A DNA stretch of 45,485 nt from assembly GCA_020348445.1 (NCBI GenBank), contig CP070751.1:3546165-3591649 (forward strand), given 5' to 3'. Source of the stretch: Thermoplasmata archaeon (GTDB lineage: Archaea; Thermoplasmatota; Thermoplasmata; GCA-020350865). Position 1 is the stretch's first letter. Every line of letters starts with the position of its first letter. Positions 7,252-16,652 of the stretch are shown here, one piece after another. Position numbers and translations under genes: made by a program. Under the pieces are notes generated by a model that worked only from the letters and a program-made list of their open reading frames with translations, was not told the origin of the DNA and ran no database searches.

Positions 7252-9957
7252 ATGTTGAGGTTTATCGCCGATCTGGTGGAAAAAAGGCCAAAAGCCATCA
7301 TAATCGGCGTAATCATTATAACCATAATCACGGCCTATGTCCTGTACCCCATAAAGGGGATAAGCTTCACTGACGAGGAAGGAGAATTGAATCCAAAGGT
7401 GGATGGTGAACCAGCCATCTCCTTCAAGACTGATGTTGAAAAATTCCTGCCCGACAATCCCCTTGTAAAAGCACAGGAGCGGGTGGATGAATATTTTGGA
7501 GAGGAGTTCTACGCGCATGTGATATATTGTGAGGAAGACAACGAATGGGACAACGTCATAAAACCCAAGGTCATCAGGAGCATGTACAATGTGTCTGTGG
7601 CGGCAAGGAGCCTTCCCGGTGTCGACGGCTCTTTGAGCCTTGCGGACGCTATAAATGAAATCGTCAAGTGGCAGAGGGGGAATATTAGGGATCCTGAAAT
7701 TGACCTTTTAGATATGAATTATCAAAAAACAGATTATCTAATAAGCGATAAGGAGATTCAGGAGTATCTTGACATCATATTCGGGGTCCTAAACGGTTCT
7801 TTGAACATCACAGAATTTGCCGAGATCATCGGTGATCTGCCCATCAAGGAAGAAAACATAGTGGAGCTGGAGCTTGCATTGGGCCTCCTTTTTTCAGAGG
7901 ATTTCTCCATTGAGTCACAAAAGGCGAAATCCACCATCATCATCGTCCAGATGAATGGAACACTTTCCAGTGTAGAGGCAAAGGAACTGGCAGGTAAGAT
8001 CAGGGAAGTTATTGAGCAAAGGGAATACAACTACATTACGACCCAGCAGACCAGCCAGTATCTGATATCGTACGATATAGACTTGAACTCTGAGGACACC
8101 TTCACATTCCTTGCAGGCGGGATATTCGGCCTTATCATCCTGATTCTGGCTTTGAGCTTCAGAAAAATAAGCTATGTCCTGATACCGGTCATAACGCTGC
8201 TTATCGCAACCATCTGGACGATAGGAACCATGTATCTTTTAGGACTTTCTGTGACTGCAATGATGGTGGCCGTAATCCCCCTTCTAATCGGCCTGGGTGT
8301 GGATTATTCGGTGCATGTGCTAAGGCGGTATCAGGAGGAGCTGAGAAAGGGCAAAACAGTGAGTAAGGCAATAAGAAGCTCCATAATCAACGTCGGAGGA
8401 GCCATAGGCCTGGCAATGATAACAACTGTAATAGCCTTCTTATCCAATCTAACCTCGGCAGTTGTTCCGATTCGGGATTTCGGAATTAGCTGCGCAGCTG
8501 GTGTGTTCTACGCGTTCCTTCTTACAATGACGTTTCACTGTGCCATAAGATCCCTTCTAGATAAAAGGGCCATGACAAAATACATGAAGAACCCAACAGG
8601 AAAACACCCCCTGCTTATTGGCTCCTGGCATACTGAGAAGGACAAGAAGATGGGCCTTTATGACAGATTCTCTGATCTCATATCCAAGGCTGTAAGCAAA
8701 CATCCCGCAGTTATAGCCGGCCTGACCGTGTTTTTAACTGTGGGCTCGGTTATTGGCGCCATGAACGTTGAATCAGAGTTCACGATGCAGGAGTTTCTAC
8801 CCGAAGATTGGGATTCTGTGAAAACAAGCTACCTAATATTGGACAATTTCGAGATAGGAAGCTATGCTGTTTCGTATATATTGATAGAAGGGGACGACCT
8901 TGCCACTAAAGAAGCGCTAGCTGACATGAAATTGGTTGTTGAGCGTACCGAAGACGACAGGCATGTTGTCAGGATAAACACCTCAAAGGGCCCCAGGATC
9001 ATGACAGAGAGCATATTTGACATTAGCAAGATGATAGTTCAAAGAAATTCAACTGTCGGGCAAATATACAAGGTCACGGATGAGGGACTCCCCAACGAGA
9101 CAGCCACCAATTCTGACATAAGGGCCTTTTTTGATTACCTCTTGAGCAATGATGAGATATCAGATCCGCTATCTAACCAGACCTTTGGCCAAAGAGCAAG
9201 AAAGCTTATACACAGAAACCAGGAAGGCATGTACGACGCAGCCGTGATCAAGGTCTACATCTCTACCTTCACGTCCACAGATAACAGGGAGATGCACCAG
9301 GATTTAAAGGACAATGTCAAAGACCTTGACTTTGGAGTGGGCGCAAAGGTCACGGTAACTGGTCTTATGGTCCTAACAATCGAGACAGTTGATTCATTGC
9401 AGGCGAACATGATAAACTCCACCATCATAGCAGTAATTCTGGCTGCCATAATTCTGATCTTCCTCTATAGAAATGTACTTTTGGGAATTATGCCCCCCAT
9501 TCCTGTGGTTTTATGTTCACTGTGGATAGTCGGAACCATGTTCCTTTTATCTATTTCTCTGAATATCTTGACAGTGATGGTTACTGCCCTTACAATCGGA
9601 CTGGGCATAGATTATTCAATTCACGTCATGGAGCGTTTTAAAGAGGAGAGGGAAAAACAGCACAGAGGCATATATGAGTCGGTCCACATAACGATAATGA
9701 GCACAGGAACTGCGCTGACCATATCAGCTGTCACCACCATATTAGGTTTCGGTGTTTTGATATTCTCTCCCATGCCCATAGCCCAGCAGTTCGGAGTCAT
9801 CACGGCAATAACCATAATCTACAGCTTCCTTGCCGCTGTCTTGGTCCTACCAATAATCCTGATATTCTGGGCAAAGAGAAAAGAAAAAAAAGAAATAGCT
9901 GAGCTTCCGCAGTTTGCTTCCCTTGAAAAAATCGAGGTTAAAAAGGAAAAAAAATAG
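7252..9957 (+). CDS. RND-superfamily exporter (MMPL/SSD type)
   Basis: The 901-residue protein has the duplicated RND plan. A first helix (about 15-35) is followed by a large outer loop, then five helices, then the second half with the same order. Each half has the diagnostic sequence GLG(V/I)DYS(V/I)HV, near residues 349 and 783, inside the helix that carries proton-relay acids in this superfamily. Archaeal members are predicted to use the ion gradient to export lipids or hydrophobic compounds; the substrate here is unknown. I see no strong ribosome site before the ATG, so a leaderless message is possible. It is divergent from paralog 3, and a broken copy of its start lies at 6294-6392. Confidence 0.85.
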   Translation: MLRFIADLVEKRPKAIIIGVIIITIITAYVLYPIKGISFTDEEGELNPKVDGEPAISFKTDVEKFLPDNPLVKAQERVDEYFGEEFYAHVIYCEEDNEWDNVIKPKVIRSMYNVSVAARSLPGVDGSLSLADAINEIVKWQRGNIRDPEIDLLDMNYQKTDYLISDKEIQEYLDIIFGVLNGSLNITEFAEIIGDLPIKEENIVELELALGLLFSEDFSIESQKAKSTIIIVQMNGTLSSVEAKELAGKIREVIEQREYNYITTQQTSQYLISYDIDLNSEDTFTFLAGGIFGLIILILALSFRKISYVLIPVITLLIATIWTIGTMYLLGLSVTAMMVAVIPLLIGLGVDYSVHVLRRYQEELRKGKTVSKAIRSSIINVGGAIGLAMITTVIAFLSNLTSAVVPIRDFGISCAAGVFYAFLLTMTFHCAIRSLLDKRAMTKYMKNPTGKHPLLIGSWHTEKDKKMGLYDRFSDLISKAVSKHPAVIAGLTVFLTVGSVIGAMNVESEFTMQEFLPEDWDSVKTSYLILDNFEIGSYAVSYILIEGDDLATKEALADMKLVVERTEDDRHVVRINTSKGPRIMTESIFDISKMIVQRNSTVGQIYKVTDEGLPNETATNSDIRAFFDYLLSNDEISDPLSNQTFGQRARKLIHRNQEGMYDAAVIKVYISTFTSTDNREMHQDLKDNVKDLDFGVGAKVTVTGLMVLTIETVDSLQANMINSTIIAVILAAIILIFLYRNVLLGIMPPIPVVLCSLWIVGTMFLLSISLNILTVMVTALTIGLGIDYSIHVMERFKEEREKQHRGIYESVHITIMSTGTALTISAVTTILGFGVLIFSPMPIAQQFGVITAITIIYSFLAAVLVLPIILIFWAKRKEKKEIAELPQFASLEKIEVKKEKK

Positions 9958-10044
9958 GAAAGAATGAGGGCGAATCCCCACTCAATCCTTAAATACCAGA
10001 ATGGCCATACTTATTTAAAAAGCATGTTTCTTTACAATATCTGT

Positions 10045-10050
10045 GAGGTG
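10045..10050 (+). promoter_or_regulatory. Ribosome-binding site that decides the start
   Basis: GAGGTG lies seven bases before the ATG at 10058. The open frame also contains a GTG at 10043, but that overlaps the ribosome site. A TATA-like run (tatttaaaaa) lies near 10011-10020. Confidence 0.6.
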
Positions 10051-10057
10051 CACGTAC

Positions 10058-13000
10058 ATGAACAGAAATCCTAAATTTTCAGGATGGTTCGCATTATTGA
10101 TAGGCATAGGAATGTTGTTGTCCGGGCTTGGTACTTTACCACTCCTTATCGGTGATAACACCCAAGAGATTCCTTTATCTGGGAATAATGGGATAATTTA
10201 CGAGGAAATAAAACCGGCAACAGAGCCAAATTTACCCGAAAGAACCGGAACAAGGGCAGGCAGCCAGAGGATTGTTCTTGCCGAGCTTTTTACAAATTGG
10301 GGTTGTGGACCGTGCACCTATGCAAATCCCGCAATAAACGATCTATTGGATGTGTATAATCGATCTCAATTGATGATGATTGCATACCATACCTTGGGCC
10401 CGTCTTTTGACGATCCTTTTTATTGGCACAATTCTCCTGATAATAATGATCGAGTAGGTTACTATGGAATAAGCACCGTTCCTAGTATGTTCTTTGACGG
10501 TCCTCCCAATGTGCAACATGACTTTGGTAATACATACACATATTACAAGGGATATATCGATTCAGAATTGGCTGTTTCAAGCCCCCTCGAGATAACTGTG
10601 GATGGCTATCTTTACGGGACATCAGGTCAAGTGAATGTTTCGGTTTTATTTACTGATACGCTTCCTGGAAGTAACTTAAAAATTAGATATGGCATTGTGG
10701 AAGATAATAAATATGCTCATGGCCCAAATAATGAGGTTCGCCATAGATATGTAATGAGGGACATGCTCACCGATCCAGAACAACCCCTGCCTCCCCTCAG
10801 TATAGGCCAGACTTACTCAACTGCAAGGATTTTCGAGGTGAAACCCGAGTGGGATGAGGAGTGCCTTTCCATAGTCGTATTTGTCCAGAACGATGATGAT
10901 GGTGATGTTCTGCAGGCAGGCTATTATGACTTCCGTCCTCAGAAAATTCTGGTGGTGGATGATGACGCATCCGGCCATCCCGACGGACCTGAAGATTACT
11001 ATCATGAGCTTATGTGCGAGATGGGGGAATCCTTCGATGGTTGGGCTCTTAATGAAAAGGGCAGCCCCACATATTCAGACCTTTCACCCTACGAAGTCGT
11101 GATATGGCAGACATCAACAGAATTTACCTCAACTCTCACCTCCTCAGACCAAAGTGCGATTTCTGACTATCTCGATTATGGAACAGGCAGCCTGTTTTTA
11201 ATTGGTCAGGATATAGGCGCAGATATCGGCTCCACAGCCTTTTTTTCCGATTATCTCCATGCCGATTTCATCACAACCGATACCGGCGATGTGAGTGTAA
11301 AGGGAATAGAGGATGATCCCATAAGCGATCCTTTCTATGGCACTTCCATCCCAGTTAGATGGACTTCGCCCAGTGAGATCAATCCTATAGGCACTGCAAC
11401 CACTATTTTCAAATATACAGCTTCAAATAAGAACGCGGCAATTAGAGCAGGGCATGACTCTGATTCTCGGATAGTGTACTTTGCCTTCGTTTACTTCGAG
11501 GAAGATTCATCCACATCAAATAAAATGACTGTGATGGGAAAGGTGCTTTCTTGGATAAATATTGATGTGGATTACACTTTAATTAGAGACGCGCCCCAAG
11601 GAACAGGAAATGAGGTCACACAAAAGGTCGTCGAAGTGGGCACAAGTACCACATTATGGGTTGCCTGTTACAACAACAGATTGGGTTTTGTGGAGGATGG
11701 CGATTTCACAATATGGAGCGAGGACAGCGGCGGTTCATTGATTACCATCACCTCTCCAGGGAGCTCAACGCTCATTCAAGCTGGTATGGACGGGGGTATC
11801 GTTAATCTCACAGCCGATTATTTGGGACTTGTGATTTATGCTGACATCTGGGTTCCCACAGTGGATTTTATAAACATGACAAACACTCCCGGTGGTGTGG
11901 AGCTTACCACTGTATTGATGGGTGCAAATCAATATGTTACGGCCTATGCCTCTGGTTTTAATTCCACAACAGGATATGTGAAATTGATAGATGTGGACTG
12001 GGATGAATCAGCGGGATTGGGAGTTCTTTCCAATGATTCGGGTACATCCACAACATTCACCTCTGGTGTCACTGGAGGTTTAACAACAATAACAGGACAG
12101 AACCTCAGCCTAGTCAATTCATTTGAGGTGAACATCTCAACAGCAAAGGTGGATTACATTCAAATCAGGGACAGTCCCGATAATGGAGGCTCCATAGTAA
12201 CCAGCATAACCTTGGATGTGGGGGAGTCGGATAAGCTGTACGCTGCAGCCTTTAATTTAAGTGCCGGATACCTTGGGGATTATATTACCACCACCTGGTC
12301 TGAAAGCAGCACAGGAAGTGTGATTACTGTGTCGCCAGATGGAGGCTTTACAACGGTTACGGCTCAGTTGATAGGGGGAGTATCAACCATAACGGCGGAC
12401 AACGATGGTGCTCAGAACTTTACAACAGTTTCTGTAAATGCACCCACTACTGACTATATTTTGATCAGAGATGCACCATATGGAGGAGGTAAAAATCTTT
12501 GCGATATAGCAAATTACCCAAGTTATCCTGTGGGTCATACAACTGAATTCTATGGTGCAAAATATAATGTCACAGCAGACTACATTGGTGCCGTCCCGAC
12601 ATCCTCTACTTGGAGCAGTGGTAACTCGAATTTAGTGGGTTATACGACCCCAGGAAACTCATCAACTATTTCGTGCAGCTCCACATTGCACGGCACAACA
12701 ACCATAACATTAAATATGCCAGGACATTCAGCATCAACCCAGGTCATGGTGCTTGAACCAACTGTTGATTTTATTTTAATAAGAGATTCACCGGATGGAG
12801 GGGGCAACGCCGTTTCAAATCCAACCTATGATGTGGGAGATGAGGACACCTACTACGCCGCAAGCTACAACGATACAGCCTGGTATCTTGAAGATGTAAC
12901 TGTCATTTGGAATTGCACTGATTTTAATGTGTGCACCATCACACCCCAAAATGAATCGGTAAAGTTTCAAGCCATAGCGATAGGTAGTTGCAAAATCACA

Positions 13001-14473
13001 GCAAGATATAATGGAGTAACATACTCAACACCCATCATCACCGTTGATGATATCACCCCCCCAACAGCAGATTGCGGCTCAGACGATACCATCGGCGAAG
13101 ATACTGTATACACTTTCGATGCAACAGCCTCAAATGACAACTCAGAGATTATTTTGTTTGAATGGGATTTCGGCGATGGCAATAGTCTTTCTGGCACTGA
13201 GCAAACACCCACTAACATATATTATGTGCCAGGGATCTATACCGTGACTTTGGTTGTAACAGATACCGGGGGAAACACAGATTATGACAGTATAACCATA
13301 ACCGTGTTGGATGTGACCTACCCTGTGGCTGTTGTAAGCCTCCCAGAATATGCTGAGGAAAAAGCTCCATGCACCCTAGACGGAAGCAGTTCATATGATA
13401 ATGTGGACATAGTTAGCTATAAATGGGTATTGGGCGACGGGACACAATATTATGGGCTATATGATACAATCTCCCATATATTCCAGGAACCTGGGAATTA
13501 CACCGTGAATCTCACTGTAAAGGATTCATATGGCTATGAGCATACAACTTCGACCTACCTCCCTGTTTTGGATGTCACACCGCCTTCGCAACCCAAAGGC
13601 CTGCGAATAACACAGGTCGAAACGGGGGGAGTGTTGGTAATAAGTTGGGATGCAAATCTAGATATAGATTTTGATCATTACGAGCTCTTTTGCGCGAAGG
13701 GAAATGGATCCTTTGATAAGATAGCAGATATCGATGCAGGTATTACTGCCTTTACCCATGAGAATCTGGAAAATGGCCAGGTTTATACATATTATTTGAT
13801 TGCAGTTGATACTTCTCACAATCCTTCACCTCCATCGATTGAGGTGGAAGGCATCCCTGATTTAGATACTGACGGTGATGGTATTTTCAATCTAGAGGAT
13901 TATGATGATGACAACGATGGTCTCTCTGATAATGAGGAGGTTAGAAGGGGATTGGATCCATTGGATTCAGATTCAGATGATGACTCTCATGGGGATGGTG
14001 ATGATGCGTTTCCCAAGGATCCAAAGGAGTGGAAAGACTCTGATGGTGATGGCTACGGTGACGCTTTTGGGGATACATTCCCAAGAGATCCAGATGAATG
14101 GAAGGACTCAGACGGGGACGGTATAGGCGACAACAGCGATGATTTCCAAGATCTGGACAACACCATGGTCTGGATGATTATCATCATAGTAATCATCGTT
14201 GTATTGGTGGTCGTTCTCTTGGCTGTTCGGCAATTTACTAAAAAGGGAAGGGGGCCCCAACCTCCTGTTGCGGGACCTCAAAAATCCACTGCACCACCGA
14301 TAGCAAAACCCTTGGAATCCGATACATCTCCAAAAACAGAACCCACTAAACCTGCACCCCAGCCAAAAGCAGAACCTGCAAAACCAGGTGAACCTCCAAA
14401 AGCGAAACCTGATGCAGAGCCTGGCAAAACTCCCCCTAAATCCCGTCCTCCACCCCCGAGAAAGAAGAGGTAA
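10058..14473 (+). CDS. Giant surface protein: thioredoxin fold, Ig-like repeats, PKD, FN3, calcium repeats
   Basis: The 1471-residue protein has an N-terminal signal segment and then an Omp28/thioredoxin-like domain with a CGPC redox motif at 83-86. A Rossmann-like region beginning KILVVDDDASGH (about 297-500) follows. Five repeats opening VDY/FILIRDAP-like fill about 503-993, then two PKD domains (about 998-1170) and an FN3 domain (about 1175-1265). Acidic DxDGDG thrombospondin-type-3 repeats that bind calcium span about 1268-1365. A membrane helix (about 1371-1391) and a Pro/Lys-rich cytoplasmic tail end the protein. The CGPC pair suggests thiol-disulfide exchange on the cell surface; the rest is a stalk. 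The partner is unknown. Confidence 0.8.
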   Translation: MNRNPKFSGWFALLIGIGMLLSGLGTLPLLIGDNTQEIPLSGNNGIIYEEIKPATEPNLPERTGTRAGSQRIVLAELFTNWGCGPCTYANPAINDLLDVYNRSQLMMIAYHTLGPSFDDPFYWHNSPDNNDRVGYYGISTVPSMFFDGPPNVQHDFGNTYTYYKGYIDSELAVSSPLEITVDGYLYGTSGQVNVSVLFTDTLPGSNLKIRYGIVEDNKYAHGPNNEVRHRYVMRDMLTDPEQPLPPLSIGQTYSTARIFEVKPEWDEECLSIVVFVQNDDDGDVLQAGYYDFRPQKILVVDDDASGHPDGPEDYYHELMCEMGESFDGWALNEKGSPTYSDLSPYEVVIWQTSTEFTSTLTSSDQSAISDYLDYGTGSLFLIGQDIGADIGSTAFFSDYLHADFITTDTGDVSVKGIEDDPISDPFYGTSIPVRWTSPSEINPIGTATTIFKYTASNKNAAIRAGHDSDSRIVYFAFVYFEEDSSTSNKMTVMGKVLSWINIDVDYTLIRDAPQGTGNEVTQKVVEVGTSTTLWVACYNNRLGFVEDGDFTIWSEDSGGSLITITSPGSSTLIQAGMDGGIVNLTADYLGLVIYADIWVPTVDFINMTNTPGGVELTTVLMGANQYVTAYASGFNSTTGYVKLIDVDWDESAGLGVLSNDSGTSTTFTSGVTGGLTTITGQNLSLVNSFEVNISTAKVDYIQIRDSPDNGGSIVTSITLDVGESDKLYAAAFNLSAGYLGDYITTTWSESSTGSVITVSPDGGFTTVTAQLIGGVSTITADNDGAQNFTTVSVNAPTTDYILIRDAPYGGGKNLCDIANYPSYPVGHTTEFYGAKYNVTADYIGAVPTSSTWSSGNSNLVGYTTPGNSSTISCSSTLHGTTTITLNMPGHSASTQVMVLEPTVDFILIRDSPDGGGNAVSNPTYDVGDEDTYYAASYNDTAWYLEDVTVIWNCTDFNVCTITPQNESVKFQAIAIGSCKITARYNGVTYSTPIITVDDITPPTADCGSDDTIGEDTVYTFDATASNDNSEIILFEWDFGDGNSLSGTEQTPTNIYYVPGIYTVTLVVTDTGGNTDYDSITITVLDVTYPVAVVSLPEYAEEKAPCTLDGSSSYDNVDIVSYKWVLGDGTQYYGLYDTISHIFQEPGNYTVNLTVKDSYGYEHTTSTYLPVLDVTPPSQPKGLRITQVETGGVLVISWDANLDIDFDHYELFCAKGNGSFDKIADIDAGITAFTHENLENGQVYTYYLIAVDTSHNPSPPSIEVEGIPDLDTDGDGIFNLEDYDDDNDGLSDNEEVRRGLDPLDSDSDDDSHGDGDDAFPKDPKEWKDSDGDGYGDAFGDTFPRDPDEWKDSDGDGIGDNSDDFQDLDNTMVWMIIIIVIIVVLVVVLLAVRQFTKKGRGPQPPVAGPQKSTAPPIAKPLESDTSPKTEPTKPAPQPKAEPAKPGEPPKAKPDAEPGKTPPKSRPPPPRKKR

Positions 14474-14501
14474 TTGTAGTTCTATTTCTCTACACCTAAA
14501 T

Positions 14502-15191
14502 CTATTTGTCGATTAACACCGCTTCAGTCACTATATACTGGCCACTTTGCCCATCCCATATATTTTCTGCATCAAGTATCTTTATCTGTTTTTTAAAAAA
14601 AGGTGCATCAAGAACCAAGGTTTCGAATTCTCCACCTTCACCAGCTGTGCAAACATAACAGGTGTTGTGCAAATCTGAGAGCTCTTTGATTATTTCATGA
14701 TCTATTTTCCTGCCTAACCATTCAGGGCCAAGCCCTCCTGCAGCAACAGCACTGATTACTATCTTGAACCCATATTCAACCATCTCTTTCAGCATATCCT
14801 TGGGTTTCATCTTCCAAAGGGGACTTAAACTTTGGATTCCTAAATCAGAGCATATAATATCTATTCTCTCCCTTTGGTAATTGGAATATATGGCCCCGCT
14901 CACAACCCCTTCAATATTATGACTTTCCATGGCCTCCCCAATAGCATTTTTCAGGTCCTTCAGTTCCTCTTCTTTTACACCCTTGGTGGTCTTATAGATG
15001 ATGGGGATTTCCATGGCCTCGGCCTGCAGTTTTGTGAGACTGATGTTTGGGACATGAAACATATAAGATTCAGGATTCTCGGAGCTGATGGTGATGAGGG
15101 TCTTTACATCATGTCCTTCTTGCTGAGCCTTAAACATCGCATATGCGGAATCCTTTCCACCTGAGAATAATGCTCCAATATTCATGCACAT
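14502..15191 (-). CDS. dph6: Diphthine--ammonia ligase (Dph6-like ATP pyrophosphatase)
   Basis: The 229-residue protein has the PP-loop SGGKDS at 10-15, the AAGGLGPEWLGR segment and the GEGGEFET motif near the C-terminus. These are hallmarks of the archaeal MJ0570/Dph6 family. The enzyme adenylates diphthine on elongation factor 2 and amidates it, the last step of diphthamide synthesis in archaea and eukaryotes. Length is normal for the archaeal short form. A start at the ATG two codons in (15185) is equally possible. It is the last of three same-strand genes with gaps of about 90-110 bases. Confidence 0.85.
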   Translation of the reverse strand: MCMNIGALFSGGKDSAYAMFKAQQEGHDVKTLITISSENPESYMFHVPNISLTKLQAEAMEIPIIYKTTKGVKEEELKDLKNAIGEAMESHNIEGVVSGAIYSNYQRERIDIICSDLGIQSLSPLWKMKPKDMLKEMVEYGFKIVISAVAAGGLGPEWLGRKIDHEIIKELSDLHNTCYVCTAGEGGEFETLVLDAPFFKKQIKILDAENIWDGQSGQYIVTEAVLIDK

Positions 15192-15298
15192 CGAAATGGT
15201 TTTGAGATAATAAATATTTGGCTGAGCTGAACAATCAAAAAAATATACTCACAATTCCCAACACCGGAAATTTGTATTTCTTCTTTGTATAATCTTCA

Positions 15299-15490
15299 TT
15301 ATAGTTTTCCGAGCACTATCCTGTGCTCAAGCAGGTTTGCCTCTGTTATCCTTACTCCCTCAACTTCTTTTCTATCCCCCAGAAGATTGATGCAAATGAC
15401 CTTGTCATCGAAAACCTCTATTTTGACGACATTCTGCATAAATTCCGAGAAATCGTCTTCAGTATGGAGGAATACATTTGATTCACACAT
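15299..15490 (-). CDS. CooT-like small nickel-binding protein
   Basis: The 63-residue protein begins MCESNVFL and matches the CooT family in length and start (MC-[x]2-, conserved second-position Cys, a beta-rich body with …VICINLLGDRKEVEG…). In studied CooT proteins a dimer binds one Ni(II) through Cys2 and aids nickel delivery to CO dehydrogenase. Many homologues occur without CODH, and none is seen here. A GGTGG ribosome site precedes the ATG. Neighbours are the radical SAM gene upstream and dph6 downstream, neither an obvious nickel enzyme. Confidence 0.7.
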   Translation of the reverse strand: MCESNVFLHTEDDFSEFMQNVVKIEVFDDKVICINLLGDRKEVEGVRITEANLLEHRIVLGKL

Positions 15491-15577
15491 GCAGTACCAC
15501 CAAAAAACGAAGTTTATGCCTCATATATAATCCTTTTGATTAAAATATCTTTAAAACGCAAAATCAATTGATCTGAA

Positions 15578-16450
15578 TTACAAAAGATGTGAACCGTCAC
15601 AACTGCCTGCAGTGTTCAGATTCAGTCCTTCCCTGCAGACTCCAAAGGTCATATCGTTCTCCAATACAAGTTCCCGTACCTGACTCAGCATCCTATGTCG
15701 CAGCTCTTTTGGAAGATATCGCGAGCCCTGGATTCTTTCCCCTTCCTCAAAATAAAGTCTTTTTGTCTTCTGTGCAATTTCAGGGAAGGTTCTCTCGAAT
15801 CTCTTCCATGAATCGGCCCTGGGTTTAAACGTAGAGGCTGTGATATGAAGGGCACCTGCTTTTTTCGCAGATATTACCACATCTTCAATGTCTTGGGAGA
15901 TTCCAGGTATGAGGGGATCAAATCTTATCCCTGCCGGTATGTTCTTCTTTCTCAGTTTCACCAGAGCTTCCAATCTCCTTTGTGGGGAGGGGGCATTTGG
16001 CTCCAACTTCGTGCTCGTTTTTCCAAGGGTAGTTATGGAGAACATTACAACTGAGGGCATCTCCCTCAGAATATCGATGTCTCTTACCACGATATCTGAT
16101 TTGGTTACGATGAGTGTGGGATGCTGCTTTTTTGAAAGAATCTTCAAAACTCCCCTTGTCTGCTTTAATTTCCTCTCAATTGGAGGGTAGGGATCAGAGC
16201 TGTTGGACATGGAAATTGGTTTTTTATCAATCTTTTTGAGGTCCTTGGTAACCCTCCCTAAAAGATCCTTTTTGGGTCTGCAATTAAAGGCTTTTGGAAT
16301 ATAGGATGTGATATAACAGTAGATACATTGATGGGAGCACCCTGTATATGGATTGAGGGAGTACTTGTTTCTGCACGTGCAGAGCGTACCTTCCCAGGGA
16401 TCAAAGGGTTTGATTAAGTCCATCAAAATCTTCAATGTGGTTTTGGACAT
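15578..16450 (-). CDS. SPL-family radical SAM protein
   Basis: From the ATG at 16450 the product is 290 residues; a TTG at 16486 would add 12. The radical SAM cluster motif CxxxCxxC is at Cys 38, 42 and 45, preceded by NPYTGC, as in the COG1533/SplB-like group. SNSSDPYPPIE and the KSDI/RDIDIL segments also fit. The namesake spore photoproduct lyase repairs DNA, but the function of most archaeal members is unknown. They are often misnamed DNA photolyases. Two extra cysteines (Cys 24, 26) precede the cluster. Confidence 0.75.
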   Translation of the reverse strand: MSKTTLKILMDLIKPFDPWEGTLCTCRNKYSLNPYTGCSHQCIYCYITSYIPKAFNCRPKKDLLGRVTKDLKKIDKKPISMSNSSDPYPPIERKLKQTRGVLKILSKKQHPTLIVTKSDIVVRDIDILREMPSVVMFSITTLGKTSTKLEPNAPSPQRRLEALVKLRKKNIPAGIRFDPLIPGISQDIEDVVISAKKAGALHITASTFKPRADSWKRFERTFPEIAQKTKRLYFEEGERIQGSRYLPKELRHRMLSQVRELVLENDMTFGVCREGLNLNTAGSCDGSHLL

Positions 16451-16554
16451 AAATAGTTGTTCATGAAAATGTAATCCTAGTATCAATTGTTTATCTAAAA
16501 AAGTGGATTAAAAAGTATAATTAAAGGGAATAATTCCATTAATACAGATAATTA

Positions 16555-16570
16555 TTAACATATATGTTAA
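16555..16570. promoter_or_regulatory. Perfect 16-base palindrome between divergent genes
   Basis: TTAACATATATGTTAA is perfectly self-complementary. It lies between the radical SAM gene and the MscS-like gene. Its TGTTAAC half resembles repeated GTTAAC motifs at 25323-25429. A dimeric regulator site is possible; in AT-rich DNA chance cannot be excluded. Confidence 0.3.
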
Positions 16571-16652
16571 CAACAATAATATCTTCATCCCAAAACTTAA
16601 TAATCTTTTAAGATAATCACCTATCTAATAGGGATTTGGGAGGTCGAGAATC

